This document shows, in pieces, positions 7,658 to 16,507 of a DNA stretch of 64,000 bases. How positions within the stretch are numbered: the stretch's first letter is position 1; each line of letters opens with the position of its first letter. A model generated the notes under the pieces. The model ran no database searches, was not told the origin of the DNA, and saw only the letters and a program-made list of their open reading frames with translations. Source of the DNA: GCA-2705995 sp965661625 (GTDB lineage: Bacteria; Bacteroidota; Bacteroidia; Flavobacteriales_G; Salibacteraceae); assembly GCA_965661625.1 (NCBI GenBank), contig CBFIEM010000004.1, positions 62,001 through 126,000 of the forward strand. Reading direction: 5' to 3'. The translations under genes and the position numbers were made by a program.

Positions 7658-10207
7658 ATGCGCTCAGCATTTTTCTCAACCAGCTTGATTATCACCCTAA
7701 TTGGGCTTTCTCTGCACGCCTTAGGCCAGGAGTACACTCGAGTTTCGGGCCTCATCACTGACAAAAACACTGGAGAGCCGCTTCCCTTTGTAAATGTTTC
7801 GTTTAAAGACAAAAATATTGGTACTACAACTGACTTCAATGGTGAATATGAAATCTATACGCAATGGGCTTCTGGCACCTTACAGGTCTCATTTATTGGC
7901 TACAAGGTTCAAGAAAAAAAGGTTGTTATCGGCGATAAGCAGGTCATTGACTTTCAATTAGAATCGGAGGTAAAACAACTTGAAACGTTTGAATTTAAAG
8001 AGAAAAAAACACGGTACCGCAAACGAAACAATCCCGCTGTTGACCTCATTCGAAATGTAATTAAAAACAAAGACGAGAATCGCAAAGAAGGCTACGATTA
8101 TTACGAATTTGAACGTTATGAAAAGGATGAGTATGACCTGAACAACTTCACTGAAAAGTGGAAGAAGAAAAAAGCCTTTGATGAGTTTCAGGTTCTCTTT
8201 AATTACATCGATACATCAGAAGTAAATGGCAAGCCATACATTCCAATTTTAATAAAAGAAAAAATATCTAAAGTTTACATTCGAAACTCTCCTTCGTCAA
8301 AGCGAGAGGTTGTTGTAGCTCAACGCCTTTCTGGTTTCGAAAAAAGTCTTTTTAGCGATGGTATCACTCAATTCTTAGAAAAGCTCAATGCACCGGTTGA
8401 CATTTATGAGAATAATATATTTCTACTTGATAAGGCCTTTACTTCACCGCTTTCGTTGATATCTCCCGATATTTATCGTTTCTACATTACCGATTCAATT
8501 GAGGTTGAAGGACATACATATACTGAACTTTCTTTTCAACCCAGAAATCCAGCAACCATAGCCTTTAAGGGTACCCTATTAGTTTCAGATAGTACATTGA
8601 ACTATGCGGTTAAACAGGTTGAACTCAATGTGGATAACCGCATCAATGTAAACTTCCTCAATGACTTGAGAATCACACAAGAGTTTGAATACGACCCCCT
8701 AACTGGTTGGATAATTAAAAAAGACCAAATGATTGTGGATATTCAGCCTACTGAAGAGGGCTGGGGAATCTTTAATACAAAAACGGTTTCGTATAAAAAT
8801 CCAAAAATCAACAAACCGCGACCAGATTCTATTTACACAGGATTAAACAACCGCATCAAATTGGACTCAGCGGAATCAAGAACTGACACCTACTGGGACA
8901 GTATCCGTCACGAACCGCTTTCTAAACAAGAGCTTGGCATCTATGAAATGGCCGACACCATACAGAATATACCTGCTTTCCAAACAGTCACCAACATAGT
9001 AGAGCTCATCGTTACAGGTTTTATCAAAATCGGAAAATATGACCTGGGTCCTGTAACATCGTTTGTGAGTTACAATGATATTGAAGGGTACCGTTTTCGC
9101 CTTGGTGGAAGAACGAACATTGACTGGCATGAAAACCTGAGACTAACGGGTTACGGTGCCTACGGGAATCAGGACGAAAAATTTAAATACAGTGGTAAAG
9201 TAGAGTATTTCTTTTCCAAAGTTCCTCGACGAAAAATCAGTTTAAGCTACACGAATGACATCTACCAACCCGGGTTTGAATTAGACTGGAATTCTCAAGA
9301 TAACGTCCTTCTTTCGTTTAGGAGAGGAACATCGAACCGCATGTTGTATTACCGGGAGATCGAAGCAAAATACGAACATGAGTGGGTTATCGGGTTTTCT
9401 AATAGTTTAACTGTTGAGAATCGCATTATTGAGCCAACTCCGGCACTAGACTTTACCAGGGTATCCGATGGAAAAGAAGTAGCAAATATTTATACCAATG
9501 CAATAACCATCGGAACGCGTTTAGCGATTAATGAAAAGTTTGTTCAGGGTCGTTATGAGCGTGCTCAAATTAAGACTACCGCTCCCGTATTTTACTCTCA
9601 GTACACCTATTCTGGGCCTGATGTAGGGAGCGACTATGAATTCCATAAAGTTTACCTAGCATTGGAAAAGCGATTTAAAATTGGCATTATAGGCTACAGT
9701 GATATGCTTATGGAGGGAACAGCCATTTTTGGTGAAGTCCCATACCCGCTGTTGGACATTGGGCGTGGAAACGAAACATTTGCCTATGATGACCGCTCAT
9801 TTAACTTGATGAACTTCTTGGAATTTGGTAGCGATCGTTCTGCTTCATTTCAAGTGACGCACCACTTTAATGGGATTTTATTGAACAACTTCCCCTTGCT
9901 TAAGCGTCTAAAATGGCGAAGTGTTGGATCGTTCAAAGCCATTATAGGAGATATTTCGCCCAACAATGACGTCACACAACTCGATGCTGAAGAATTGAGC
10001 GAATCCGATCAGTTTCGCTTTCCAGAGAATTTCTTCACATTAGACACCAAGCCTTACTTAGAGTTTAGTGCTGGAGTGGAAAACATCTTCAAGTTTTTCA
10101 GGTTAGACGCTGTTAAACGTTTAACATACTTAGACCATGAAGGTGTGAATGAGCTTTGGGGTGTCAAAGGATGGGGAATCCGAGCAAAAATTCAAATCAT
10201 GTTCTAA
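7658..10207 (+). CDS. DUF5686 outer-membrane protein with carboxypeptidase-like regulatory domain
   Basis: 849 residues. A signal peptide (MRSAFFSTSLIITLIGLSLHALG) is followed by a carboxypeptidase-regulatory-like beta-sandwich (residues ~27-110; VSGLITDKNTGEPLPFVNVS, GTTTDFNGEYEI). The large DUF5686 region comes next, and the C-terminal half is a beta-barrel ending in the aromatic strand IRAKIQIMF. The architecture resembles the first domains of SusC/TonB-dependent proteins but there is no plug domain. The biochemical role is unknown. The stop overlaps the lptB start by one base (TAATG), implying coupled translation and a link to envelope assembly. Confidence 0.9.
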   Translation: MRSAFFSTSLIITLIGLSLHALGQEYTRVSGLITDKNTGEPLPFVNVSFKDKNIGTTTDFNGEYEIYTQWASGTLQVSFIGYKVQEKKVVIGDKQVIDFQLESEVKQLETFEFKEKKTRYRKRNNPAVDLIRNVIKNKDENRKEGYDYYEFERYEKDEYDLNNFTEKWKKKKAFDEFQVLFNYIDTSEVNGKPYIPILIKEKISKVYIRNSPSSKREVVVAQRLSGFEKSLFSDGITQFLEKLNAPVDIYENNIFLLDKAFTSPLSLISPDIYRFYITDSIEVEGHTYTELSFQPRNPATIAFKGTLLVSDSTLNYAVKQVELNVDNRINVNFLNDLRITQEFEYDPLTGWIIKKDQMIVDIQPTEEGWGIFNTKTVSYKNPKINKPRPDSIYTGLNNRIKLDSAESRTDTYWDSIRHEPLSKQELGIYEMADTIQNIPAFQTVTNIVELIVTGFIKIGKYDLGPVTSFVSYNDIEGYRFRLGGRTNIDWHENLRLTGYGAYGNQDEKFKYSGKVEYFFSKVPRRKISLSYTNDIYQPGFELDWNSQDNVLLSFRRGTSNRMLYYREIEAKYEHEWVIGFSNSLTVENRIIEPTPALDFTRVSDGKEVANIYTNAITIGTRLAINEKFVQGRYERAQIKTTAPVFYSQYTYSGPDVGSDYEFHKVYLALEKRFKIGIIGYSDMLMEGTAIFGEVPYPLLDIGRGNETFAYDDRSFNLMNFLEFGSDRSASFQVTHHFNGILLNNFPLLKRLKWRSVGSFKAIIGDISPNNDVTQLDAEELSESDQFRFPENFFTLDTKPYLEFSAGVENIFKFFRLDAVKRLTYLDHEGVNELWGVKGWGIRAKIQIMF

Positions 10208-10944
10208 TGAAGCTACGTGCCGAAAACCTGATTAAAAAGTATAAAAGCAGAACCGTTGTTAAAGGAGTCTCCGTTGAAGTTAGTCAAGGAGAAATTGTTG
10301 GCCTACTCGGCCCTAATGGTGCAGGAAAAACGACTAGCTTTTACATGATTGTTGGTTTAATACAGCCAAATGAGGGTAAAATCTTTTTGGATCAGGAAGA
10401 AATCACGAATGAACCGATGTACAAAAGGGCCAAACGCGGAATTGGATACCTACCTCAAGAAGCATCCGTGTTCAGGAAGCTCAGTGTTGAAGATAATATC
10501 ATGGCCATTTTACAAATGACCCAGCTTTCAAAAAATGAACAGGAAGCTAAGCTCGAAGAGCTCATTGGAGAGTTTAGCTTAAATCATGTACGCACAAACC
10601 GTGGAGATTTACTCTCGGGTGGTGAACGAAGAAGGACTGAAATTGCACGGGCTTTAGCAACAGATCCAAAGTTCATCTTATTAGATGAGCCTTTCGCCGG
10701 CGTGGACCCTATTGCCGTAGAAGACATTCAATCAATTGTTCATAAGCTCAAGGATCGTAATATTGGAATATTGATTACGGATCATAACGTACAAGAAACA
10801 CTCTCAATTACTGAACGCGCATACCTCCTATTTGAAGGCAATATCCTAAAATCAGGAACTGCTGAGGAGCTCGCAACGGACGAACAAGTCCGAAAAGTTT
10901 ACCTCGGACAGCATTTCGAATTAAAGCGGAAACCTTTAAAATAA
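10207..10944 (+). CDS. lptB: LPS export ABC transporter ATPase LptB
   Basis: 245 residues. Walker A GPNGAGKTTSF, ABC signature LSGGERRRTEIARAL, Walker B FILLDEPFAGVDP and the switch His in ITDHNVQETL are all present. LptB powers LptFG to extract lipopolysaccharide from the inner membrane and drive it through the Lpt bridge. The ATG at 10207 is used because it matches the family N-terminus MKLRAENLIKKYK; the frame could extend to 10156 but that would lie inside the upstream gene. Pairing with an outer-membrane DUF5686 protein is suggestive of a shared envelope role. Confidence 0.95.
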   Translation: MKLRAENLIKKYKSRTVVKGVSVEVSQGEIVGLLGPNGAGKTTSFYMIVGLIQPNEGKIFLDQEEITNEPMYKRAKRGIGYLPQEASVFRKLSVEDNIMAILQMTQLSKNEQEAKLEELIGEFSLNHVRTNRGDLLSGGERRRTEIARALATDPKFILLDEPFAGVDPIAVEDIQSIVHKLKDRNIGILITDHNVQETLSITERAYLLFEGNILKSGTAEELATDEQVRKVYLGQHFELKRKPLK

Positions 10945-10947
10945 AAA

Positions 10948-10973
10948 AAGCCGACCTCGTTAGAAATCGGCTT
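10948..10973 (-). terminator. Terminator between convergent lptB and purS
   Basis: AAGCCGA pairs with TCGGCTT around a 12-base loop. On the minus strand it is followed by a run of seven T, so it best serves purS; the plus strand has only a short T-rich end. Confidence 0.7.
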
Positions 10974-10994
10974 CTCAGTGCTTTCCACCTACGG

Positions 10995-11246
10995 TTACAC
11001 CTCTTCAATAGAGTATTCGTAGGATTCCATTATTTGATTCGCTAAAAGTTGCTTGCATGCTGTCTCTACTTTCTCTGTAGCTTCAGCTTTACCCGCTGCT
11101 TCTATTTCCAGACTAATGTGCTTTCCAATACGCACATTGCTGATTTCGTTGAGGCCCAAATTACCGAGCCCCGATGTAACTGCTTTTCCCTGTGGGTCAA
11201 GTAAAACCTTGAGGGGCATAATATCTATTTCTGCCTGGAACTTCAT
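10995..11246 (-). CDS. purS: Phosphoribosylformylglycinamidine synthase subunit PurS
   Basis: 83 residues of the PurS fold (MKFQAEIDIMPLKVLLDPQG, then NVRIGKHISLEI). PurS bridges the amidotransferase PurQ and the small-type PurL in purine biosynthesis, ATP-dependently converting FGAR to FGAM. The presence of purS implies that this organism has the three-subunit form rather than large fused PurL; purQ and purL are not in the window. It overlaps pssA by four bases (ATGA type). Confidence 0.9.
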   Translation of the reverse strand: MKFQAEIDIMPLKVLLDPQGKAVTSGLGNLGLNEISNVRIGKHISLEIEAAGKAEATEKVETACKQLLANQIMESYEYSIEEV

Positions 11247-12103
11247 ATTGATTTGCTAAACAGATTAATAATCAATGAATAAATGACGTACAAAAGTATA
11301 ATAATGGGTACGATAACGAAATCCAAATAAGGGAAACCGCTCAAGTAAATCCAATAGGGTAAAAAAGTAACGAGTATTGCAATCAACACAATCATTAGAA
11401 ATACATAACGAAAACGATTAGGCTCCCAATTAAACTGCTTAAACTTGAAACTCAACATGGGGACTCTAAGCACTAAGAGTGCACTCATAACCAACGAAAA
11501 AATGAGTAATATCCACGGGTTAGTCAATACGAGGTATACGTTCAAATCAAATGCATCCCAATGATACAATCCTGCTACATTTCCTAGCACATCACCCCTA
11601 ACCGCTGAATACGGGTTTATTTGCAATTGCTCCACAAGAATGATTGGAAAACTCGCGACCATAAGCGCATTTGCAGGAGTAGGAACCCCTAAAAATGCAT
11701 CAGACTGTTTGGTATCTATATTGAAAATAGCCAACCTTAAAATCGAAAACAAGGCTACCAAAAGCACTCCCATTGCAATCAGCATATGTACCACAGGTCT
11801 ATCAAAGAGCGGTACATTCACCTCTCCAAATGCCGCTGAAACTAACTGAAATAATACGACACTTGGCAAGACTCCAAATGTCACCGCATCTGCAAGCGAA
11901 TCAAGCTGTTTGCCCAGTTCAGAAGGTACACGCAGCATCCTAGCCGCAAAACCATCAAAAAAGTCAAACACTGCGGCAATTCCCATCAAATAACCCGACC
12001 ACTCTAACTTTCCTTGAAAAACACAAATAATTCCAAGCACTCCACAAAAGAGGTTTGAAAGGGTTAGGACATGAGGAATGGCTTTTTTAATACTGAGAAC
12101 CAT
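11243..12103 (-). CDS. pssA: CDP-diacylglycerol-serine O-phosphatidyltransferase
   Basis: 286 residues, polytopic. The CDP-alcohol phosphotransferase motif D-x2-DG-x2-AR-x8-G-x3-D-x3-D is intact at residues ~47-70 (DFFDGFAARMLRVPSELGKQ continuing LDSLAD). The enzyme makes phosphatidylserine, the precursor of phosphatidylethanolamine, in the inner membrane. About eight hydrophobic spans are visible. Its ATG is only four bases after a -7 promoter box, so the transcript is probably leaderless. purS follows with a four-base overlap. Confidence 0.94.
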   Translation of the reverse strand: MVLSIKKAIPHVLTLSNLFCGVLGIICVFQGKLEWSGYLMGIAAVFDFFDGFAARMLRVPSELGKQLDSLADAVTFGVLPSVVLFQLVSAAFGEVNVPLFDRPVVHMLIAMGVLLVALFSILRLAIFNIDTKQSDAFLGVPTPANALMVASFPIILVEQLQINPYSAVRGDVLGNVAGLYHWDAFDLNVYLVLTNPWILLIFSLVMSALLVLRVPMLSFKFKQFNWEPNRFRYVFLMIVLIAILVTFLPYWIYLSGFPYLDFVIVPIIILLYVIYSLIINLFSKSI

Positions 12104-12107
12104 GGTC

Positions 12108-12133
12108 CAAAATTAAACAGCTTTGCACATCAA
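12108..12133 (-). promoter_or_regulatory. Promoter of pssA-purS
   Basis: Minus strand: TTG (12131-12133), 15 bases, then TAATTTTG (12108-12115). The box ends four bases before the ATG at 12103, so little or no 5' leader is possible. Confidence 0.6.
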
Positions 12134-12159
12134 CAGCCACGCTCGACTTAAAATATGCC

Positions 12160-13092
12160 TTATTGTTTGGCTTTTTCTGCGCGACGTTCTGCCTTAGACT
12201 TTCGAAACTCTGCCGGTTTCTTAATCGTAAAAACCCTTGAAATATTAAATCCAAAATGAATCTCGCCTTCAGTCCAGTCATTTTGAGTTTCAGTAATAAA
12301 ACCCTTTTCGATCATTGAAGTGCTATTGGTAAAGTGCAACTGGAAAACGTGCCCCCCTGTTTCGATATCAAAACCTATTGCTAGTGACTGATGTAAACCT
12401 TCACGTAACTGATCCATCATAGCGTAGTAGTAGTCTACATTAATGGATATCCTAGACGTTAGCTTTTGACGAGCACCTATACCCAATGCAAAAACATCAT
12501 TCGATTCATCTGATGTTGCTACCAAATTCCTGTGAATTAAGCTCGGCGTTAACTGCACACTCAACCCATCGGTCACCTTGCTCCCAATCAGGAGTTGATG
12601 TGAATAGTAAAGTCTTGAGGTAAAATAATTTGTTCGATCTGGATCAGCCCACTCCAGTGTATTCACCGCGACTGAAGAAACCCAAACCATTGAAACAGGC
12701 ATATTCCGAGCTCCCTCCGACTGACGTAAAAACTTATACTTTACAAATCCATCATACGTCTTTTGAAGGCTACTTCTTCCTGCCCCTACCGTTAACCGAT
12801 CCGTAATTCCATAATCCAAGCCCAAGCGGATGGTCGCGCGATCTAAACCAAACAAATCATAAAGTCCTTGATCCAATTCGCCAAAACGGTGGGAAATTTT
12901 AAAGTCTAGCACTCCTTCCGATAAATTCTCAACAGAGTGCGTATTCACAATCCGGTTTGTTTTGAAAGCAGCTTCTACATATTCAACTTGCTCCTCCTGA
13001 TCTTCTTCAATCAAGCCCAACAAATCTTCTTCTTGTGCAGCAAGAGACAAACTCACAATTGTGAAAATGCCACTGATAAGGGTTCTCTTCAT
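12160..13092 (-). CDS. DUF5777-family outer-membrane beta-barrel protein
   Basis: 310 residues: signal peptide (MKRTLISGIFTIVSLSLAAQ), an acidic Glu-rich stretch (residues ~21-40), and alternating beta-strands typical of a small barrel (FKISHRFGELDQGLYDLFGL, IRLGLDYGITDRLTVGAGRS). The tail is highly charged (RKSKAERRAEKAKQ). The family is DUF5777, whose function is not established. It is the last gene of a five-gene minus-strand cluster with two cytochrome-c-type lipoproteins, an OB-fold protein and YceI, suggesting a shared periplasm/outer-membrane job. Confidence 0.85.
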   Translation of the reverse strand: MKRTLISGIFTIVSLSLAAQEEDLLGLIEEDQEEQVEYVEAAFKTNRIVNTHSVENLSEGVLDFKISHRFGELDQGLYDLFGLDRATIRLGLDYGITDRLTVGAGRSSLQKTYDGFVKYKFLRQSEGARNMPVSMVWVSSVAVNTLEWADPDRTNYFTSRLYYSHQLLIGSKVTDGLSVQLTPSLIHRNLVATSDESNDVFALGIGARQKLTSRISINVDYYYAMMDQLREGLHQSLAIGFDIETGGHVFQLHFTNSTSMIEKGFITETQNDWTEGEIHFGFNISRVFTIKKPAEFRKSKAERRAEKAKQ

Positions 13093-13098
13093 CGTATA

Positions 13099-13653
13099 CT
13101 ATCGTTTCAATGGTTCTAGGTTCATTACTACCGAAACCTTTACCTCCTTGGCAATTTTATCCCTAACCACATCTGGAATTTCAATGTTGTAATCCTCAGG
13201 AACAATGGTGAATTCTGATTTTGTTGAAACCGCGTCACTTTTCACTGTGAACGTTCCACGCGCCTCCATTTCCTTTGACTCACCATGCATGGTCATGGTT
13301 CCTTGAACAATCGCTTCATATGTTCCATTTTTGCTGAAGTCAACCTCATTTAAGTTCGTAATCTTCCCCTTAAATACAGCTTTTGGATAGTCATGACTTT
13401 CAACGTAATTCTCATTAAAGTGCTCTTCCATTAATGCCTTTTCAAACTTAAAAGACTTCATCTGCGCAGAAAACTGAACTGCTCCAGAGGTAATATCTAC
13501 CACACAGCTCACGCTGTTATTATGTGCTTCAATGTCTTCAACTGGAGTGGAAGAGAAAAATGAAACTTTACCTGTTCTTGTAAAGTAGCGATTTTGGGCA
13601 AAGCTTACACCCACCGTGGCGCAGATTAAAAATGCAGTTATAAACGTTTTCAT
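13099..13653 (-). CDS. YceI-family periplasmic protein
   Basis: 184 residues with a signal peptide (MKTFITAFLICATVGVSFAQ). The YceI lipocalin-like fold is visible (KVSFFSSTPVEDIEAHN, then FKFEKALMEEHFNENYVES and FKGKITN). Family members bind polyisoprenoid or quinone-like lipids in the periplasm; the ligand here cannot be read. The stop is six bases from the DUF5777 start. Its position among haem-c lipoproteins fits a role in quinone or lipid handling near an electron-transfer path, which is inference. Confidence 0.92.
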   Translation of the reverse strand: MKTFITAFLICATVGVSFAQNRYFTRTGKVSFFSSTPVEDIEAHNNSVSCVVDITSGAVQFSAQMKSFKFEKALMEEHFNENYVESHDYPKAVFKGKITNLNEVDFSKNGTYEAIVQGTMTMHGESKEMEARGTFTVKSDAVSTKSEFTIVPEDYNIEIPDVVRDKIAKEVKVSVVMNLEPLKR

Positions 13654-13655
13654 AG

Positions 13656-14078
13656 TTATAGATTAATTGTACACTCTGTTAATTTTACTTCACCAAATAA
13701 GTCGTCGTATCCGTCTACTTTTCCTTGAACAGAAACATCCTGACCTACTTCAAAGGTGCTTATATCTTGATTGCTCGTCATGTAACAAACTACAGCACCA
13801 TCCTCGCTAGAATTACCTAGTATCAAGTAGTTTGGAACATCATTTACTTTTACTTCCGCGACTTTGCCAGAAACCACTATCGCCTGATTCAAATAGTTGT
13901 CGTCTGCAGAAGCAGCATTTTCCTGGTACTCGGCTAACAGTGCAGAAGCATCCAGCTCAAAGGTGGCTTCTTCGGAAGCAATATCCCGATGAGGCTTATT
14001 CCACATCATATAAGCCTGCCCCGCAGATCCAGCGATTAGAGCTACAACAACTACTAATATTACATTCTTTCTTTTCAT
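13656..14078 (-). CDS. Membrane-anchored OB-fold protein (tRNA_anti-like)
   Basis: 140 residues. An N-terminal hydrophobic segment (VILVVVVALIAGSAGQAYMMW) is a signal anchor, followed by a helix and an OB-fold-like module from ~residue 65 (NQAIVVSGKVAEVKVND, VVCYMTSNQDISTFEVGQDVSVQGKVDGYD). This resembles the tRNA_anti-like OB family found in Bacteroidota secreted proteins; it need not bind nucleic acid. It sits two bases before yceI and five after the cytochrome lipoprotein gene, so it is part of the same cluster. Function unknown. Confidence 0.75.
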   Translation of the reverse strand: MKRKNVILVVVVALIAGSAGQAYMMWNKPHRDIASEEATFELDASALLAEYQENAASADDNYLNQAIVVSGKVAEVKVNDVPNYLILGNSSEDGAVVCYMTSNQDISTFEVGQDVSVQGKVDGYDDLFGEVKLTECTINL

Positions 14079-14083
14079 TTGAA

Positions 14084-14443
14084 TTAGTTTTCAGGAGCGC
14101 CAGCAGCAATCCACACACGCAATTGGTCAATTGAACAATTGCTTAAAGGACCCGATGGCGGCATTGTTTTATCTTCAACTGCGCGAACATTCAATCGACT
14201 TATTGAGCCCGATACTTCTTGGAAGGTAGATAACGCAGGTGGTTGTTGACCTGGTAAGTGACAACCAGAAGTAGCACAGTTATTATCGATTAGCGGTTTA
14301 ATCCCATTTTCATATGTCAATGCTTCCGTATTACATGTACCTAAATCTGGATACAGTTCTTCTTCCACATCATAATAACACGATTGCATTAATGTAATGC
14401 CAATCGCCATACACAGAAAGCTAATTATTTGGGGAACCTTCAT
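14084..14443 (-). CDS. Cytochrome-c-type lipoprotein, one haem site
   Basis: 119 residues. A lipoprotein signal ends in LMQSC (Cys22). The mature part has the pattern of Planctomycete/Bacteroidota-type cytochrome c domains: GIKPLIDNNCATSGCH carries a CX4CH haem-attachment site and MPPSG is the likely axial-Met region. It is thus a probable periplasm-facing electron carrier anchored in a membrane. It overlaps the upstream two-domain homologue by 23 bases, a strong sign of co-expression. Confidence 0.82.
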   Translation of the reverse strand: MKVPQIISFLCMAIGITLMQSCYYDVEEELYPDLGTCNTEALTYENGIKPLIDNNCATSGCHLPGQQPPALSTFQEVSGSISRLNVRAVEDKTMPPSGPLSNCSIDQLRVWIAAGAPEN

Positions 14444-15131
14444 TTATCCATTTTATTATTTGTTCAACTTCGCAGCTCGGTAACGCTCCACCTTGTGGCA
14501 TTTTGGTGTAATTGGAATTTCCAAGAATAGAGCCTAACAAAGCCCCATCATCCACCCAAGCTTTAATCTCTGTATAGTTACGCAAGGTAACACCTTTATT
14601 TGTTGCAGTTGCAGTAGAATGACACCCCGTGCACTTTTGATTGATTAGTGGTTCAATCGTACCACTAAACGTTACATTCAATGTATCACACCCAACTTCA
14701 ATGCACTCATTATTTAACGCACCTTGACTCACCCAATCCTGCAAAATTGAAATCTCATCTGCAGACAAACTAGGACTTCCAGCAGGAGGCATGCGTTTAT
14801 CGGGGTCCGTTTCAAGTATGACTTCAATCAACTCACTTGCTTGAGCATCACCTGGGACAACCTCAGCCGTTTGCATAATAAGGGCATATGTTTCAAGGCT
14901 CACACCATCTTGAGCACTGCCATTTCCATGACATCCTGCTGACGAACATTTTGAATTAAGTAACGGTAAAACATCATTGGCAAAATACACCGCCTGATCG
15001 TCGCAAATGCTATCTATACTTGGATTTGTATTCGTTGTGTTTCGGCTTACCGCAAGATCTTCGACCTCATGTTTACAAGCCGACAATCCTATTAGACAAA
15101 AGCAAAGAGTAATTTCAAAAAATCGATTCAT
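14421..15131 (-). CDS. Cytochrome-c-type lipoprotein, two haem sites
   Basis: 236 residues. A lipoprotein signal ends GLSACK (Cys19). Two cytochrome-like domains follow: the first has VLPLLNSKCSSAGCHGNG (CX4CH) with RMPPAGSP as likely Met ligand; the second has IEPLINQKCTGCHS (CXXCH) with KMPQGGALP. The mix of CX4CH and CXXCH within one protein is noteworthy. It is the first gene of the cluster. A role as a lipid-anchored electron shuttle is inferred from the domains. Confidence 0.85.
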   Translation of the reverse strand: MNRFFEITLCFCLIGLSACKHEVEDLAVSRNTTNTNPSIDSICDDQAVYFANDVLPLLNSKCSSAGCHGNGSAQDGVSLETYALIMQTAEVVPGDAQASELIEVILETDPDKRMPPAGSPSLSADEISILQDWVSQGALNNECIEVGCDTLNVTFSGTIEPLINQKCTGCHSTATATNKGVTLRNYTEIKAWVDDGALLGSILGNSNYTKMPQGGALPSCEVEQIIKWINEGSPNN

Positions 15132-15307
15132 ATCAAGTAGTTAATCTTCATATTGCTCTAAACAATTCATGCATATTTCTATTTTACAATATGCGCTTAT
15201 TCTATGAAATCAGACTTTTCAACTCATGTAAATTATTGTTAAAAAATTCAGCAAATCGAAATCGTTGATCTTACAGCAATTTTCTAAACTTTACTTCGTT
15301 TAAACCC

Positions 15308-15315
15308 TACATTTG
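15308..15315 (+). promoter_or_regulatory. -7 box for the PorV-like gene
   Basis: TACATTTG, an exact TAnnTTTG match, 11 bases before the GTG at 15327. The 195-base gap from 15132 to 15326 otherwise holds only AT-rich divergent promoter sequence. Confidence 0.55.
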
Positions 15316-15326
15316 CCGTTGAAATA

Positions 15327-16427
15327 GTGTTGGAAAAATTAACTAAATACCTTTTTGTACTGATACTCAGCCTGAGTGCAGCTGTCGCAACTAGCCAAGA
15401 TGCAGAATTCAGAAAGTTCAGCAATGAATTTCTAAACATCGGCATTGGAGCGCGTGCTCTAGGCATGTCGAATAGTGCCTTTGCCTCTTCGAATGATGTG
15501 ACCGCAGCTTATTGGAACCCTGCTGGTCTGTCACAAATCAATGATCGCGTTCAGGGTAGTGTTATGCATGCAGAATATTTCGCAGGCATTGCAAACTTCG
15601 ATTACGCTGGAGTAGCATTCCGACTTAAAGATTCTGGAACAGTAGGTATTTCGGTTATTCGTTTTGGGGTGGATGATATTCAGAACACCATCGACCTGAT
15701 TGACCAAAACGGTGATGTCAACTATGACCGTATCACTAAATTCTCCACTGCTGACTATGCAGTGCTATTTTCATTTGCGAAACCCACGCGGATCTCGGGA
15801 TTAAGCGTTGGTGGAAATGCCAAAATTATTCGTCGGATTATTGGAGACTTTGCAAATTCTTGGGGGTTTGGGATCGATGTAGGGGCACACTATAAATTCT
15901 TAGATGGTTGGCAAGCTGGGGCGACACTCCGTGATGCTACAACCACATTCAACGCTTGGAATTATACCTTAAATGATCGCACTAAAGAAGTTTTTTTAGC
16001 CACAGATAATGAGGTTCCGTCGAATAATTTAGAGTTGACAGCGCCGCAACTCGGGTTTGGTTTAGCCAAGCGCTTTGTAATTAAATCTGATTTTGGCGTT
16101 CAGCCAGAATTAGCTGGTGTAGCTACTTTTGATGGGCAACGAAACTTACTCATTCAAAGCCGTTCATTCAATTTAGACCCTTCCTTTGGCCTCGAGGCCG
16201 ACTTCAAAAACATAATTTATTTGCGGGGTGGCATTGGAAACTTTGCAACTGTAGGAGCCTCTAACGACATAACTTACCAGCCAAACTTTGGAGTAGGTCT
16301 TAACCTGCAAAACTTATTTGGAATCGGAAGTTTGGCAATTGACTACGCTCTGACAGACATAGGCGATCAAAGCACATCCCTTTATTCGAATATATTCTCG
16401 CTGCGTTTTATCTTGCACCGCATTTGA
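15327..16427 (+). CDS. PorV/PorQ-family outer-membrane protein
   Basis: 366 residues, signal peptide (LFVLILSLSAAVATSQ), then the family hallmark FLNIGIGARALGMSNSAFA and AAYWNPAGLSQI. The remainder is a FadL-like 14-strand barrel ending FSLRFILHRI. PorV is the shuttle that carries type IX cargo from the translocon to the attachment complex; PorQ and PorV2 are related. Which subtype this is cannot be decided from the sequence alone. Start is GTG 15327 or the adjacent TTG 15330. Confidence 0.85.
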   Translation: MLEKLTKYLFVLILSLSAAVATSQDAEFRKFSNEFLNIGIGARALGMSNSAFASSNDVTAAYWNPAGLSQINDRVQGSVMHAEYFAGIANFDYAGVAFRLKDSGTVGISVIRFGVDDIQNTIDLIDQNGDVNYDRITKFSTADYAVLFSFAKPTRISGLSVGGNAKIIRRIIGDFANSWGFGIDVGAHYKFLDGWQAGATLRDATTTFNAWNYTLNDRTKEVFLATDNEVPSNNLELTAPQLGFGLAKRFVIKSDFGVQPELAGVATFDGQRNLLIQSRSFNLDPSFGLEADFKNIIYLRGGIGNFATVGASNDITYQPNFGVGLNLQNLFGIGSLAIDYALTDIGDQSTSLYSNIFSLRFILHRI

Positions 16428-16507
16428 TTTTTTCAATGAAATCAAGTTGTACAGATCAACAAATACCGCTTGGTTTTCGTTACATTCGCTTGCTCAAATA
16501 AGCTACA

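Noticed and set aside
16430..16447. Palindrome TTGATTT/AAATCAA after the PorV-like gene as a terminator
   Set aside because: The stem is AT-only and no T tract follows, so a terminator cannot be supported.
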